Source: Ziziphus jujuba
Lineage: Eukaryota > Streptophyta > Magnoliopsida > Rosales > Rhamnaceae
DNA length: 64,000 bases
NCBI RefSeq assembly: GCF_031755915.1
Contig: NC_083388.1
Span: forward strand, 6,269,501-6,333,500
Direction: 5' to 3'
Below the pieces are notes generated by a model. It did not search any database. It had not been told where the DNA came from and was given only the letters and a program-made list of their open reading frames with translations. Shown here piece by piece: positions 27,588 to 39,068 of the stretch. The stretch's first letter is position 1. Each line of letters begins with the position of its first letter. Both the position numbers and the translations under genes were made by a program.

Positions 27588-30500
27588 TTAGATCAATATC
27601 CTTACTGATGACTTAATGGCAAGTAGCTCTTCTTGCCCAACTTCCTTCCAAACGCCGCCTATCATCAGACGACCATTGACACCATCCATTAACAAAGCAT
27701 CCTCATGATTAGATATGCTGTCCTCAACTGTCACCCTCTTCTTCTTGATACTAGAGTCATCTAGTAGCTGAATATCAGAACTAGCTTCTCTCTTTCTGTT
27801 ACAATGGTTCAATTCCCAGTTACCTTTTGTTTGTGGTATTTCAACAACCTTGTTCTGGTCATCATTGTAGTCGAGAACAGGAAGACATCCAGAAGACCCA
27901 ACAGCACGAGGCAACATACCAATTGGACATGGATTCCATGATCTTGCCACAACCCATCGGTTTGAATTTAGCACTTCATCTGCCTTCTTCACTATTTTTC
28001 CCTTCATCTGGTGAAGTTTAATCAACTCAAGCTTCTTGGCTGCTTGACAAATGGATTCATCTTGCTGGATAAGAAGATTCTTAAAATTCATATTAGAAGA
28101 ATCATCTCCAATGACATTTGAATTTGATGAAACTAAGACAGAGAACTTGCTCAGTTTCCCAATAAGATGATCATTACCAATCAACTGCGCAAGATGGAAA
28201 GCCGAATCCATGACCTGATTGTTCCCAGAAGAAGCCAACATAAGGCACCTACGTAAAAGTTCCATAACTAATGCTTTAGACATAGTTGTTTCCGATGACG
28301 AAACTTTTATCTCACTGGCAGAATCTTTGTGATGACGAGACTTTAACTCCTTGAAATTTCTAACAAGCCATGTGAAAAGAGAAGAGAGGTGTTCAATATG
28401 ACGACCCTCTGGCCTGTAATCTGGAGATATGAGATGATGACGATTCAGAAAAGGATCAACAAAGTAAAAGATGTGTAAACCATACCCAATTATTTAAATG
28501 TCGGAGCATATTTGCATCATTAAATGCTTAACCGGAAAAAAAGAAATGACATTATGTACAACTATACCACAATCGGCCCACCATGGTGCTGTAATTAAAC
28601 TTTTAGTAATAAACAAGGTCTGCATCACTTTTTTAATTTGAGATTCATACTACCATTTCTGAAGGGAACATAACGATGTCCCATAAGGTAATTAACGATG
28701 TCTTATAACGATGTCCCACAATCGGCCCACCATGGTGCTGTAATTAAACTTTTAGTAATAAACAAGGTCTGCATCACTTTTTTAATTTGAGATTCATACT
28801 ACCATTTCTGGATGGAACATGACGATGTCCCATAAGGTAATTACTCGAAAGTATCATGTTTGTGCATGTGCATTCATTTGTCATGTGTGTAAAAAATACG
28901 TGACCATCTCTTGTGCAAACCATCTTAAATCTCTTATAAGATTAGTTGAAGATCTCATGCTATACTTATCACTTAAACTGTCACCTAAGCTAATGTAAAC
29001 TGATTTTCTCCCATAAAATGAACATCTAGACAAAGGCGAAAATATTCACCTCCACACATTAAATCATAGGCCATTAACAGCAGGAAGGGTTCAAACTTGA
29101 TCTTAAGCTTAATTTGGCAGTTATGCTAAAGGAATTCCTTTGACCATATACTGCGTGCGACATCTAAGTAGCTTGTTTCATCAAAAAGCCCATATATTAC
29201 TTTATAATTGCGCACGTGCGCACACACACACACACACACACATGTATATACATATAGAGGAAATAACATGTTAAGAGCACAATAAATTGTCAGTGAAAAT
29301 CAGAATATGGTCGAAGGACACAACAAAGAAAAAATGGTCAAGCATAGGTATGGTTGGTAGTTACCCATTTCATATTTCATGGCATCATGAGTCTCAATCA
29401 TGTCTAGAACTGCTGTAAGAAGCGTTAGAAGTAACTCTGGCTCCTTATTTGATAACTTCGTGATTACAAGCTTCCATTCATTCAACAATGTATCTATGTT
29501 GGGGAAAACTTGGGCATCTACTGGAGGTTCCAGCAAATCTGAGGACTTTAAGGCCTTCAGCAAGAGATCCAACAATACCAATACAACATCAGAGGAATAG
29601 GAAGCATATAACCCAACAAGATTTTTTAAAATCTTGCTAAGCTGTTTCTTAGAACCTGCAAGTTAAAGTATATCCATAAGCATATATATCTATACAAGCA
29701 TTCTAAGCAAAAATAATACATTACAAGTATCTATAATGAACCTAACATCCCACAGCAATGAACTTGGTCAATTTTGCACAGCATGGACAAAGAGATGTTT
29801 CCCAGAGGTGTACAAATGCCAAATACATGAACTGTAGCATTATCTGGATCATGAACAGCTGATTGTCAGGCGATTTTGACATATAGTTTCTGTCAAAATT
29901 ATTATTAATACACTAATACAGTTATGAACAGACAGCTTTCTTATTCTTATTTCATTAAATATCTAGTTATCCTAGTTGAAGCTAATTAGTTTTCCAAATA
30001 TCATAACTCTCAATATATACACGAAGTTTTCATCGCTTTCCAGTTCATCTTCTGTTGTCAAACCAAAATGCTCCTAGAACGTGAGTGAAACAAGCATATA
30101 GCATCACTGAGCTATTTTACATCCAGAGTACAAATTCCAACACAATTGTTCATCTACCAGGCTGCAAATGTGTACATTAGATCTCACCTGCAGATTTTGA
30201 TGAATGGAGCTTGCCTGCCACAAGTGAGAAAAACTTATTACGCCCACAAAGCATTTCATGATGTCTGAGACCTATATAAGAGTAAAACTGTAAAAGTTCA
30301 AAAGATACTAAAGCAAGGTAAATACAACAGCCCTAAAATGTTTTAATCTATTTAAAGCGTGAAACATTAAAAATTTCTTCATCACAAAAGAGGTAGCCTG
30401 TAACATCTTTCCAAGTGAAGAATTGCATGGCATTTAGACCATACTTCTATATCAGCAGTTGAACAGAAGAGAGTTGGTGTCTTAGAATAACGGAAAGATA

Positions 30501-33174
30501 TATCCATGCACCTATCTGACTTCCAAATGTGATTGTGCATTAGATTGCTAACCTGAACATATTCTAAAGTAGCTCAACCATATTTCTCTAACTTCAGAAC
30601 AAAAACCTATCACCACAAAGGAATATATTGGGAACAAATAAATGAATATCGAACATACATTTTACTAATAAGGGTAATTACAGCTTTATAACATGTTAAA
30701 AAGTATAAAGTTCAGTGTGCTAAATCTGTCCTATACACAAAAGTGATCTAAAAAGGGTTGAGGTAAAACCTTTATAGCCAGACATCAGGACCTGGACCTA
30801 CTTCTATCTCATCAATTATTTTACCTTCCCTTAAGATATTAACAACAAAGTTATAACATATGACAGCCAATTGCAAGTAGGATATATGTTTGTTCAAGGT
30901 GGGGGAGGGGGCGTCAGAAAATTAAGATTAAAAAGAAAAAAATTTTGAAATTGAAAATGTGTATCGAGTTGAAAACGAGCACCAAAATGCATTCAAATGA
31001 AAAAATAAGTAATTTCACCCAAAAAAAAAAAAAAAAAAACAAATGAACAAGTAAGCACAAAAATCAAGAATGAAATCGGAAATCATAAATTTCCTGCAGT
31101 TGTTGAAGAGGGGGAACATGGACATGCACTAGATATGCAAATATGCAGAGAACACACGAAGGGTGAAGGAAATAGCTTTCTTTTCAGGAATAAAAAAAAG
31201 CAGAAAAGCCAACTGATAAGGGTATATGGATGATGGAGACATTAGAAGAAAATTAGATAGAGTATATGGATGATGGAGACCATTAGAAGAAAATTAGATA
31301 GAAACTTAAAATTTTTATACTTTTCATGGTAAGCTTACCGCACAGAAAAAAGCAATAAAAATATGGGGTAGACTTTCCACAGAAAGTTCCATATGACATA
31401 GATTGAATGTCCAAAATCAATTGGGAAAATTTTCAGGAGGTAATATTCAATATAATTTAAAGAGAAGGAAAATAGCATTTTCATACTCACGTTTTCCCTT
31501 CTCTGATGATGAGCCAGAATGAAGATGCTGCTTAGCTTTCAAGCAGAATGCCAATTCATGGAGTTTATTCTTTATTCCTTTTCTGATGTTAGCAATTCCA
31601 TCACCCTGAAATGGAATTGCCTTCTTCTGAGGCTCCCAATAGTAAACTTTCAACCAATCAAGTGCCTGAAATCATCAAGACAAGAAATAATATTTACTAT
31701 CTTCCCAAATTGAAATGAATCCCTTATTTTGGTTCCCCAATTAAGTGGCTTATCTATACAATTTTTTCCAAAGAAAGAAGACAAGTTGATTGCCACTGAA
31801 GTATTTAAAGACAAACACAAAAGCAAGAAGGTTCCATACTGATGTAATAACTGATAATGCAATGATATTTTTCCACACATTTAAAATAAGCGAACAAATT
31901 AGGGACATAGCTACCTCATTCAACATAGAGGGAAAGGATAGGAGATAAAGACCATTCTGGGATGGAGGTTATTTTGATCCCATAAACTCTTGAATTATAG
32001 AGAAAGTAGTTTAATCAAAGACAAATGCTAAAAGTTTAAAGTAAGTGTGAGAAGAATCAAGTATAACTTATGATTTGAAATACCAAGAACACATACCTTA
32101 ACAGAGGCACTACGAACCACCTGAAGTGCAGGAAGCTCACGATGAGAACCCTCTACAATTATAAAAGGAAAAGAAAAGTCAAACCATCATTTATGGATAA
32201 ACTTAAAAATAAATGGAATAAATAGGACTCGAAAGAAGGGTTTACAATAACAAAAAGGAACAGAAAAGTATATGATAGTGAAAGTTTCTTACCGTGTCGA
32301 ACATCAATCAGCATACGTGGAATACCAATTTTGGCAGCAGCTACGGCAATGGAAACCTCAGTTTTCTTACGTGTTTTCTCAACTACACCATTCACAAGCC
32401 TTCACAAACAAAACAAGACAAACTTGTAAGTACGAATCGATATTCACAACTTGCTACCAACCTACAAGTAATAAAAAAGGATAATTACCTCATGATTGCC
32501 ATGCAATACAACATTGCAAGCATTTCTTCTGAAAGCTCACCATCACTAAACTGATTAGCTCGACTACCCAGAGCATCATTAGATTGATCCTTTCTACAAT
32601 TACCCAATTACATATATGAAGTCAGTTTCATAAATTAACCACAGTAGAAACAAGATTTGGGCATTAAGGACTACGAAGGATATTGGGATTCAAATAAGTT
32701 GTGTGTTTATAGTATGCCAAAATAGGAATGAAAGGGTAGGTTACCTAAAGTAAGGATCTTTTTGTTGAATTTCAACGATGGAAGCCGTAACTTCGACGGT
32801 AACAGGTACACATCCTCTGCTTCGCCATGCCGATATCTGTGAAAGCCAAAAGTGCAAGCCTTTTGAATATGAACTTAATGCAAAAACAAAACCCATTAAC
32901 CATTCAAAAAAAAAAAAATTCGGAATCTCCTAATTTTTATAAAACAAATTTTACAGTTTCTTACTTTTCTAAGAGCGGAAGCCACAGTGTCCACAGAATC
33001 TGAGAAGAGCGAGTGGTATACGAAGAGCCATTCGTCCCACCTCAACCACGGCACCAATTTGAGGCTATACGATGATGATGAAGACGACGACGACGACAGT
33101 GGCGGCGACGCTGACAACCACTCGTGCTGATCAATGTCTCTAGGCTCATCTTCTAACGCCAAAACTGGCTCCAT
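27588..33174 (-). CDS. LAS1: LAS1-like pre-rRNA processing endonuclease subunit
   Basis: Nine exons, all with GT-AG borders and consistent phases: 33174-32965, 32836-32745, 32593-32489, 32399-32293, 32152-32097, 31665-31491, 30271-30188, 29655-29365, 28420-27588. They sum to 1953 nt, 650 residues plus stop. The LAS1 (HEPN-type) domain runs from VPWLRWDEWLFVYHSLF (about 41-57) to beyond ALDWLKVYYWEPQ. The HEPN RHxxxH catalytic signature is R170-H171-x3-H175 (VRHEGSHRELP). The conserved C-terminal block RSWNPCPIGMLPRAVG is present. In yeast and human, Las1 with Grc3/NOL9 cuts ITS2 during 60S maturation in the nucleolus. A nine-serine run near residues 27-35 is variable-looking. The start is the first in-frame Met before the conserved region; an upstream in-frame Met (33375) would add 67 low-complexity residues and was rejected. 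Confidence 0.94.
28567..28843. repeat. 149 bp tandem duplication in LAS1 intron 8
   Basis: CCACAATCGGCCCACCATGG... begins at 28567 and again at 28716. About 127 bp are nearly identical, followed by a short spacer rich in AACGATGTC repeats. It lies between LAS1 exons 8 and 9, so it does not touch coding sequence. The high identity implies a recent duplication. Confidence 0.92.
31221..31301. repeat. 40 bp tandem duplication in LAS1 intron 6
   Basis: GTATATGGATGATGGAGAC-ATTAGAAGAAAATTAGATAG occurs twice in a row with a single-base insertion in the second copy. Confidence 0.9.
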
Positions 33175-33282
33175 TGGAAATCTTGATAAGCTTGGAAGTC
33201 GTTTTGCTGCTTCTGAATGAGAGCTCGGAGTAAAAAATAAAAAAAAAAAAAAAAAAAAAATGGAAATCCCTCCCAAAAAATA

Positions 33283-33540
33283 AAACCCTAGATTTTCAGA
33301 GGGTTTTAGAAAAAGTAACTGTTCAAATACATATACAAACAACCTTTGGAAAAGAATTGACAGCCACTCTCCCACTCTCAGTTTCAGTTCAAACGGCTTC
33401 GAAAGTGTTTTTTCGTGTCTCTCTGTGTCTCTTTTCTCTCTCTTATACAGAACGCCCAGTTCAGTAGCCGTAGTAGGGCTTTAGGCCTCTTCGGCTCCGG
33501 TTCTTGGCAGCTGATTTGGGCTGATAATATATATTGGGCT
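33283..33540 (-). promoter_or_regulatory. LAS1 leader/promoter: telo-box and two site II motifs
   Basis: A telo-box AAACCCTA lies at 33283-33290, about 110 bp upstream of the LAS1 start codon. Two TGGGCT site II elements lie at 33517-33522 and 33535-33540, flanking an AT-rich TATA-like stretch. Telo-box plus site II (TCP-bound) combinations are established hallmarks of plant ribosome-biogenesis and ribosomal-protein promoters, which suits LAS1. A pyrimidine-rich leader (TCTCTCTG...) lies between them. Confidence 0.6.
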
Positions 33541-33641
33541 TTTTTATTTTATTTTTGAAAAGAAAAATAAAAATTTGACCCAAAAAATTACTTAATAAAA
33601 ATAGTTTATTTTGTCTCTAATGGTACCATTGTATTTTATGA

Positions 33642-33720
33642 GGGCGTGTTTGTTACGCAGGACTGGACAGGTCAGGATAGGACCCAGTCCCAGTTCGGTG
33701 TTTGGAAAGTAAAAATAGGA
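33642..33720 (+). repeat. Left terminal region of Harbinger element
   Basis: The TIR is followed by repeated GGACAGG/GGATAGGAC motifs (GGACTGGACAGGTCAGGATAGGAC). The same motif family (TAGGACAGG, CGGACAGGATAG) follows the right terminus in reverse complement. These subterminal repeats are candidate binding sites for transposase or its Myb-like partner. Confidence 0.6.
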
Positions 33721-33845
33721 GGGGGACAGGTTTGTCCCGTTGATCATTTTATCCTAAATGAAGGGGATAGATCTGATCCATCTAGAGATTGGGTCACTTT
33801 TGTCCGACTAAGCTCTCTTCGAAGCATCTTCGATCTCGCATCACC

Positions 33846-34325
33846 ATCCCCTTCGAAGCATCTCTGGTCGGTGAGCATGTCTTTTTCTTCTGTTTCGTCG
33901 ATCTTCCATCATCATCATCTTGTTATTTTTCTTTGTTTTTTACGTTAATTTTTAGCTAAAAAATTATGAAATATTTTTGGAAAATGTCATATGTTGATCT
34001 GCGAAATAAGCTTCGATCTATTTATGTTAGGGCTTGATTTGATATTCAGGAGGAAGAAGCTTGATTTTGGAGGTTTAAACTACCCTTCGAAGCATCTCTG
34101 GCCAGTGAGTTTATCTTCTGCTGCATCCTTCCTCTGTTTCATCGATCTGCCATCATCACCATCTTGTTCTTCTTCTTTGTTTTTTTTAAATTAATTTTTT
34201 TAGCTGAAAATTTATTAAATTTTTTTGGGAAATGTCAGTTGCTTTGTCGATCTTCCATCATCATCATTTCATTATTCTTCTTCGGGTTTGTACATCATTT
34301 TTTAGCTCGAAAATTATAAAATTAT
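33846..34325 (+). repeat. Diverged tandem repeat near left end of element
   Basis: A unit starting CCTTCGAAGCATCTCTGG and continuing through a CATCATCATCTTGTT tract and TTTTTAGCTNAAAA... begins near 33846 and 34085. A third partial copy, starting GTCGATCTTCCATCATCATC, lies near 34238. Copies have diverged by substitutions and small indels. Confidence 0.65.
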
Positions 34326-34871
34326 GGAACCTGAAAGCAAATGTTGTTCAATTTAGAGTCTTCTAGAGGAAGATATGGCCATTTTACCAAAGAGGTGCTG
34401 GTTTGCACATGAACAGTACTTTTGTGCAAGATAGCTGGAAAACTTATTTATTTGTATTCTCTTTTATTTTGGATCTATATTTATGTTTTTGGGAAGGATT
34501 TCTTCGTTGCTTAATTCTTTATCTCTTTGGTAAATTCCATTAAGAGGTGAAACCTATGGATATGGTGAAATGAAATTAGAAGCTAAAACCTCAATTAATT
34601 GTTTGTTAATGATTTAAATATGTTCACTTGATTGCCTGGTAATACATTACATATCATTAATGACTTAAGCCAACCAGTCACTACTTTATTAACAAAGGGT
34701 CAAGAGACTATCATTCATTAGTCGTTGTTCTTTGACCAATGTTGGCAGTTAGAACTTTTGAATAAATTAGATTTTCTTACTGATGGAGCTTAAACATATA
34801 ATTTTATTGAGCCACCCTCGAGTTTTGCATAACTATAAAAACGAAATAAGGTCATTCACTTTCATAATTGA

Positions 34872-35100
34872 ACACTACAAAAAAATATAGGCCATAACAT
34901 TTCTGTACTTTTTCTAGCTAAACGTTTTTAGAGATAGAAAATGTCATTATTATACTGTGAACAATAACCCAGTAGCTAAAAGTTTCTAGCTATAACTATT
35001 ATCATTTGCCGTGGTTAGAAGTGTTTATCTTATTTATCATAACTATTTTTGTAGTTAAAACTAATTGATGTGGTTGAAAACTAACTGTTAAGGCCAACAA
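34872..35100 (+). other. CACTA-like terminus within Harbinger cargo
   Basis: CACTACAAAAAAATATAGG at 34872 resembles the canonical CACTACAAAAAA terminus of plant CACTA transposons. It is followed by short repeated TAGCTAAAAGTTTCTAGCTATAA-type motifs like subterminal repeats. No matching TTTTTTGTAGTG end was found within the element, so this is at best a truncated end. Confidence 0.3.
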
Positions 35101-35198
35101 TAATTTTAGGCACAAAATTCATCAATTCTGGGTCTGGACCTCCTAAAAGCTAGGCAAGAACATGCTTTGATTAAAGAGGAAAAGTAGAGAAAAAGAGA

Positions 35199-36097
35199 AA
35201 AAAGACTACGTTAATGATGAATGTGACTCAAAATGCTGATTCCCTCTATTAATTAGAAGGTCACGGCAAACATACTCTTTGCAAGACCATCGTTAGCCTT
35301 GGTTAGCCTTATTTAAGTGTTGAATTTCCTCTTTGAGTACCTCCACAAAAAGCTTCTTAGATGTACTAGATTGGTAGAGTACAGAGTCTATGACAGCTTC
35401 TTCCTTTATCATTCTCTCTTCTTCCATCATACCAACTGGTAAATATGGTGTCTCTTTTACAGTCCAAAAACCTCCATAAATCTAGATATGAGAAATAAGT
35501 TTTTTGCTTTGTCATAGGCATTTTGTTCAATTTACATCGATATTGCTGGTCTTAGTCCCTCTTGTTAATCTGCTGCAAAAGTTCGAAAAGAATAACATGG
35601 CAACCCTGCACTCTTATTAGTTAGCTAGGAAAATTGGGTAAGTGGTCCACACTACAAATTTGCTACGGCAAATGGCTAGTGAAGTTATTAGTACCCAGTT
35701 GCTTATTTATTAAACTTAGTGAGATTAGTCATTCCCACAGGAATTGAACCACTAGTTGGTTTAGCATGAAACCTACATACCTTAGATTTGTCAAGTCTCC
35801 TATAGAAGAAGGAAGCTCACCAGAGAGGAAAAAGACTACGTTAATGATGAATGTGACTCAAAATGTTGATTCCCTCTATTAATTAGAAGGTCACGGCAAA
35901 CATACTCTTTGCAAGACCATCGTTAGCCTTGGTTAGCCTTATTTAAGTGTTGAATTTCCTCTTTGAGTACCTCCACAAAAAGCTTCTTAGATGTACTAGA
36001 TTGGTAGAGTACAGAGTCTATGACAGCTTCTTCCTTTATCATTCTCTCTTTTTCCATCATACCAACTGGTAAATCTGGTGTCTCTTTTACAGTCCAA
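35199..36097. repeat. 269 bp near-identical direct repeat in element cargo
   Basis: Copies at 35199-35467 and 35829-36097 are exactly 630 bp apart with no indels and about three substitutions by eye. On the minus strand the repeat has an open frame (VKETPYLPVGMMEEER... VEVLKEEIQHLNKANQG), and the spacer just before copy 2 (about 35755-35825) reads LSGELPSSIGDLTNLR, a plant leucine-rich-repeat unit. This suggests captured host gene fragments. The function of the repeated piece is unknown. Confidence 0.85.
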
Positions 36098-37400
36098 CAA
36101 CTGTTTTTGCTTCAATTTGAGTTTTTACAGCTGAAACTATTTTCATTGACACATATATTACTCTACAAGAGATAAAGCGACATTGTATTAATTAGATGCT
36201 CCAAAGTCATCATAAAAAAATTAAAAATAAATACCAAATAATAATAAATTGTATTAGCAGAATATTGCAGCATATAGTGCCATAGTCTTAATGATGATTA
36301 AGATTTAAGAACCCCCATTTGAAGCTGAGATAGAGATCATGATATATTTAATTCCAAGAAGCAAGGAGGCTTCAGGGATCAAAATTTCATTTCTTTTTTT
36401 TTTTTCCAACTTTATAAAAAGTCTATAAAGAAGCTTGAGATTGGTATAGTTGAATCCATCATATATATGTATATGCTCTGCTCTCTGTCGGAGTAGTGGA
36501 AGATTACATCCCCAAAAAAGCTTAGATAGCTAATCAAACCAATTGAATACGGTCGCCTAAGACCTTATGAAAATATATGTCATCTCCAACTACCATACTC
36601 TAATTATGTATAGATTTTTTTATATGTTTTCATATTTGTTGTGAGTTGAGGAACATTACCTTTAAAAAAGCTTGCATGAATTGTTTATTTGAGGTTACTT
36701 ATTTTTTTAAAATTGGAAGTTAATAGTGCAGATTAATGCTCTTTTGCTTTATTTATTAGACTTCTGAATGCTTTTATTCACTTTAAAAGAACTATTATGT
36801 TGGTCAGATTAGTGCTAGATTGTCCTTTGGCAACTCGGATGCAATCTCAAGAATGTGGGAAAACTGGATTTGCATATGGATTTGGACTTGGTTGCATGAT
36901 TTTGCAGGAAGATGCAAAGTTGACATTTTGATATCTATTTAGTTTCCTGGATTGAATGGCTGTATTTGGCAACCTGAATTTTATATTTTAGTTACCTACT
37001 TACCTGTTGGATAATCAATATTATGTTTTGATGAATTTGGGAAAATAATGAAAATCAATAAAAAGTATGAGGTTGTAATTGAACAATATTTTGGCGTGAA
37101 GAAAAGTGAATATAATTGGTTTTTTTCCCCTCCTAGTTAGTATAATATATATATATATATAATAATTGGTAAAAGTTTATACACTTTTAAATAATATTAG
37201 ACTAATTTTGAAGTGTGAAGTGCCATATTTTGAAATTGAAAACTGCCCTATGTTGTTTTTATGTTAACATATATATATATATATATATATATCTATATAT
37301 CTATAAATATTTAGTTAGATGAGTATAAATAAATATATAATCCACTTTTTACTTTAAGCTTTCAACTATAATGTGTGTAGAGAAGGTGTAGACCGTGTCA

Positions 37401-37500
37401 ATCAATTATCACTTAATGAGGGAATAAATTAGCAATTAATCAATTATCACTTAATGATAGAGGTGTTTTCATGTAATTTTTATCAATTATCACTTGATCA
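37401..37500 (+). promoter_or_regulatory. Three ATCAATTATCACTT repeats upstream of transposase
   Basis: ATCAATTATCACTTAATGA occurs at 37401-37419 and 37439-37457, and with two changes at 37482-37500. The last lies about 55 bp before the transposase ATG. Regular spacing (38 and 43 bp) suggests bound sites in the transposase promoter or 5' leader. Confidence 0.5.
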
Positions 37501-37554
37501 CATTCCATTTAATGTGTTGTTTATTTTGTCCTTTTTTTTTTTTTTTTTGTAGAT

Positions 37555-38882
37555 ATGGATCGAAGAAAATTATTCACAATACAATCTTTTTGTTCGTGCT
37601 TTATGGTTGTCTTCCTTATGTATATGTATGTAGCATGGCGAAGGAGAAATAATGGAGAAGTTAGGAATCGAATAACTAGGGGGATTGAATTGCGTACATC
37701 ATTTTTAAATAGTTTGTTAGATAATGATGTCAATTGTATTAGTCAAATGAGGATGGATAGAAGAACATTTGATGTTTTATGTGAGTTATTACGTCAGGAT
37801 GGTTATGTTAAAAGAGATGGTACTGTTACATTGGAAGAGCAAGTGTGCATATTTTTGCACATAATTGCTCATCATGCAAAGAACCGTACAATTATAAGTA
37901 GATTCTATAGATCGGAGGAAACAATTAGTAGATATTTCAATTCAGTATTGAATGGAGTGTTATGTTTACATGGAATTTTGTTGAGGCAACCTGAATCTGT
38001 GTCAGATAATTGCTCGGATGATAGATGGAAAATGTTTAAGGTATGTTTGTGGAATAGTTTGATTACTAATCTTACAGTTAGATTATTTGTAGTATTATCT
38101 GATGTGAGTGAATTTCTTTGTGACATAGAATTATTTGGGAGCATTAGATGGAACTTATATTAAGGTGAAAGTATCTGAAATCGATAAGCTAAGATATCAA
38201 ACAAGGAAGGGTGAGATAGCCACAAATGTTTTAGGTGTATGTAATCCGAATATGGAATTCATATTTGTATTACCTGGTTGGGAAGGTTCCGCTTCGGATT
38301 CTAGAGTACTTCGAGATGCATTAAGTAGACCAAATGGCTTAAAAGTACCAACAGGTAAGACCAATCATTAATTTTTTCATTGTAATGGACTAACAGTGCA
38401 TAAACTGATAGGAGGTTTTTTTGTATATAGGTTGTTATTACTTAGTGGATGCTGGTTACACTAATGGTGAAGGATTTCTTACACCATATAGGGGAACAAG
38501 ATATCACCTTTCCGAATGGAAAGATGGTTGTGCACCCACAACTTATCAAGAGTATTTCAACATGAAGCATGCATCTGCTAGGAATATCATAGAAAGATGT
38601 TTTGGGATTCTTAAAATGCGTTGGGCAATTTTAAGAAGTCCATCGTTCTATCCAATTGCAACACAAATCAAGATAATTACTGCATGTTGTCTTATACATA
38701 ATCTGATTAGAAGAGAAATGACACTTGATCCTGGAGAAATTGAATATGATAGGGTGGAAAATGTGGACATTAGTGCAGACGAGGACATTATAGGATCAAT
38801 TGCTTCCTCGAGTCAATGGACTAACTGTAGAGATGAGTTAGCTAAGCAAATGTTTGATGAGTGGAGAGGTCGTCGTGGTTAG
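37555..38882 (+). CDS. PIF/Harbinger transposase (HARBI1-like, DDE_Tnp_4)
   Basis: Three exons, 37555-38040, 38129-38354 and 38431-38882, with GT-AG introns and consistent phases, give 387 residues without a stop, normal for the family. The N-terminal helix-rich region carries the family phrase [15 protein letters not shown]... [12 protein letters not shown]. Catalytic acidic residues are D169 ([14 protein letters not shown]), D244 ([11 protein letters not shown]) and E292 ([14 protein letters not shown]), with 47 residues between D244 and E292, as PIF enzymes have. The family cuts and joins DNA in the nucleus and needs a Myb-like partner for nuclear import or DNA binding. Residues about 8-28 are strongly hydrophobic, an N-terminal feature also seen in domesticated relatives. 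An acceptor-like TTTTTGTAG ends 2 bp before the ATG, so a 5' leader intron is likely. Confidence 0.92.
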
Positions 38883-39068
38883 TAGTTGATTGCTCTGTAT
38901 AATATTATGTTGATTGTTGTAACTGCTTAAATATTATTGTTTGTTTAATCTTTTGGATAATTTGTATAAAGTCCAATTTATATTAAGTGCAACATTTGAG
39001 AATCATGTTATATTTCTTGCATCTTGTTATGGTGTTGTTGGAATAATGCAATTTATAAGTGAATAGCA

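Noticed and set aside
33175..33375. Extended LAS1 start at 33375 adding 67 residues
   Set aside because: The added segment is a poly-Phe-rich reading of a long A-run in the leader; the Met at 33174 directly precedes conserved LAS1 sequence.
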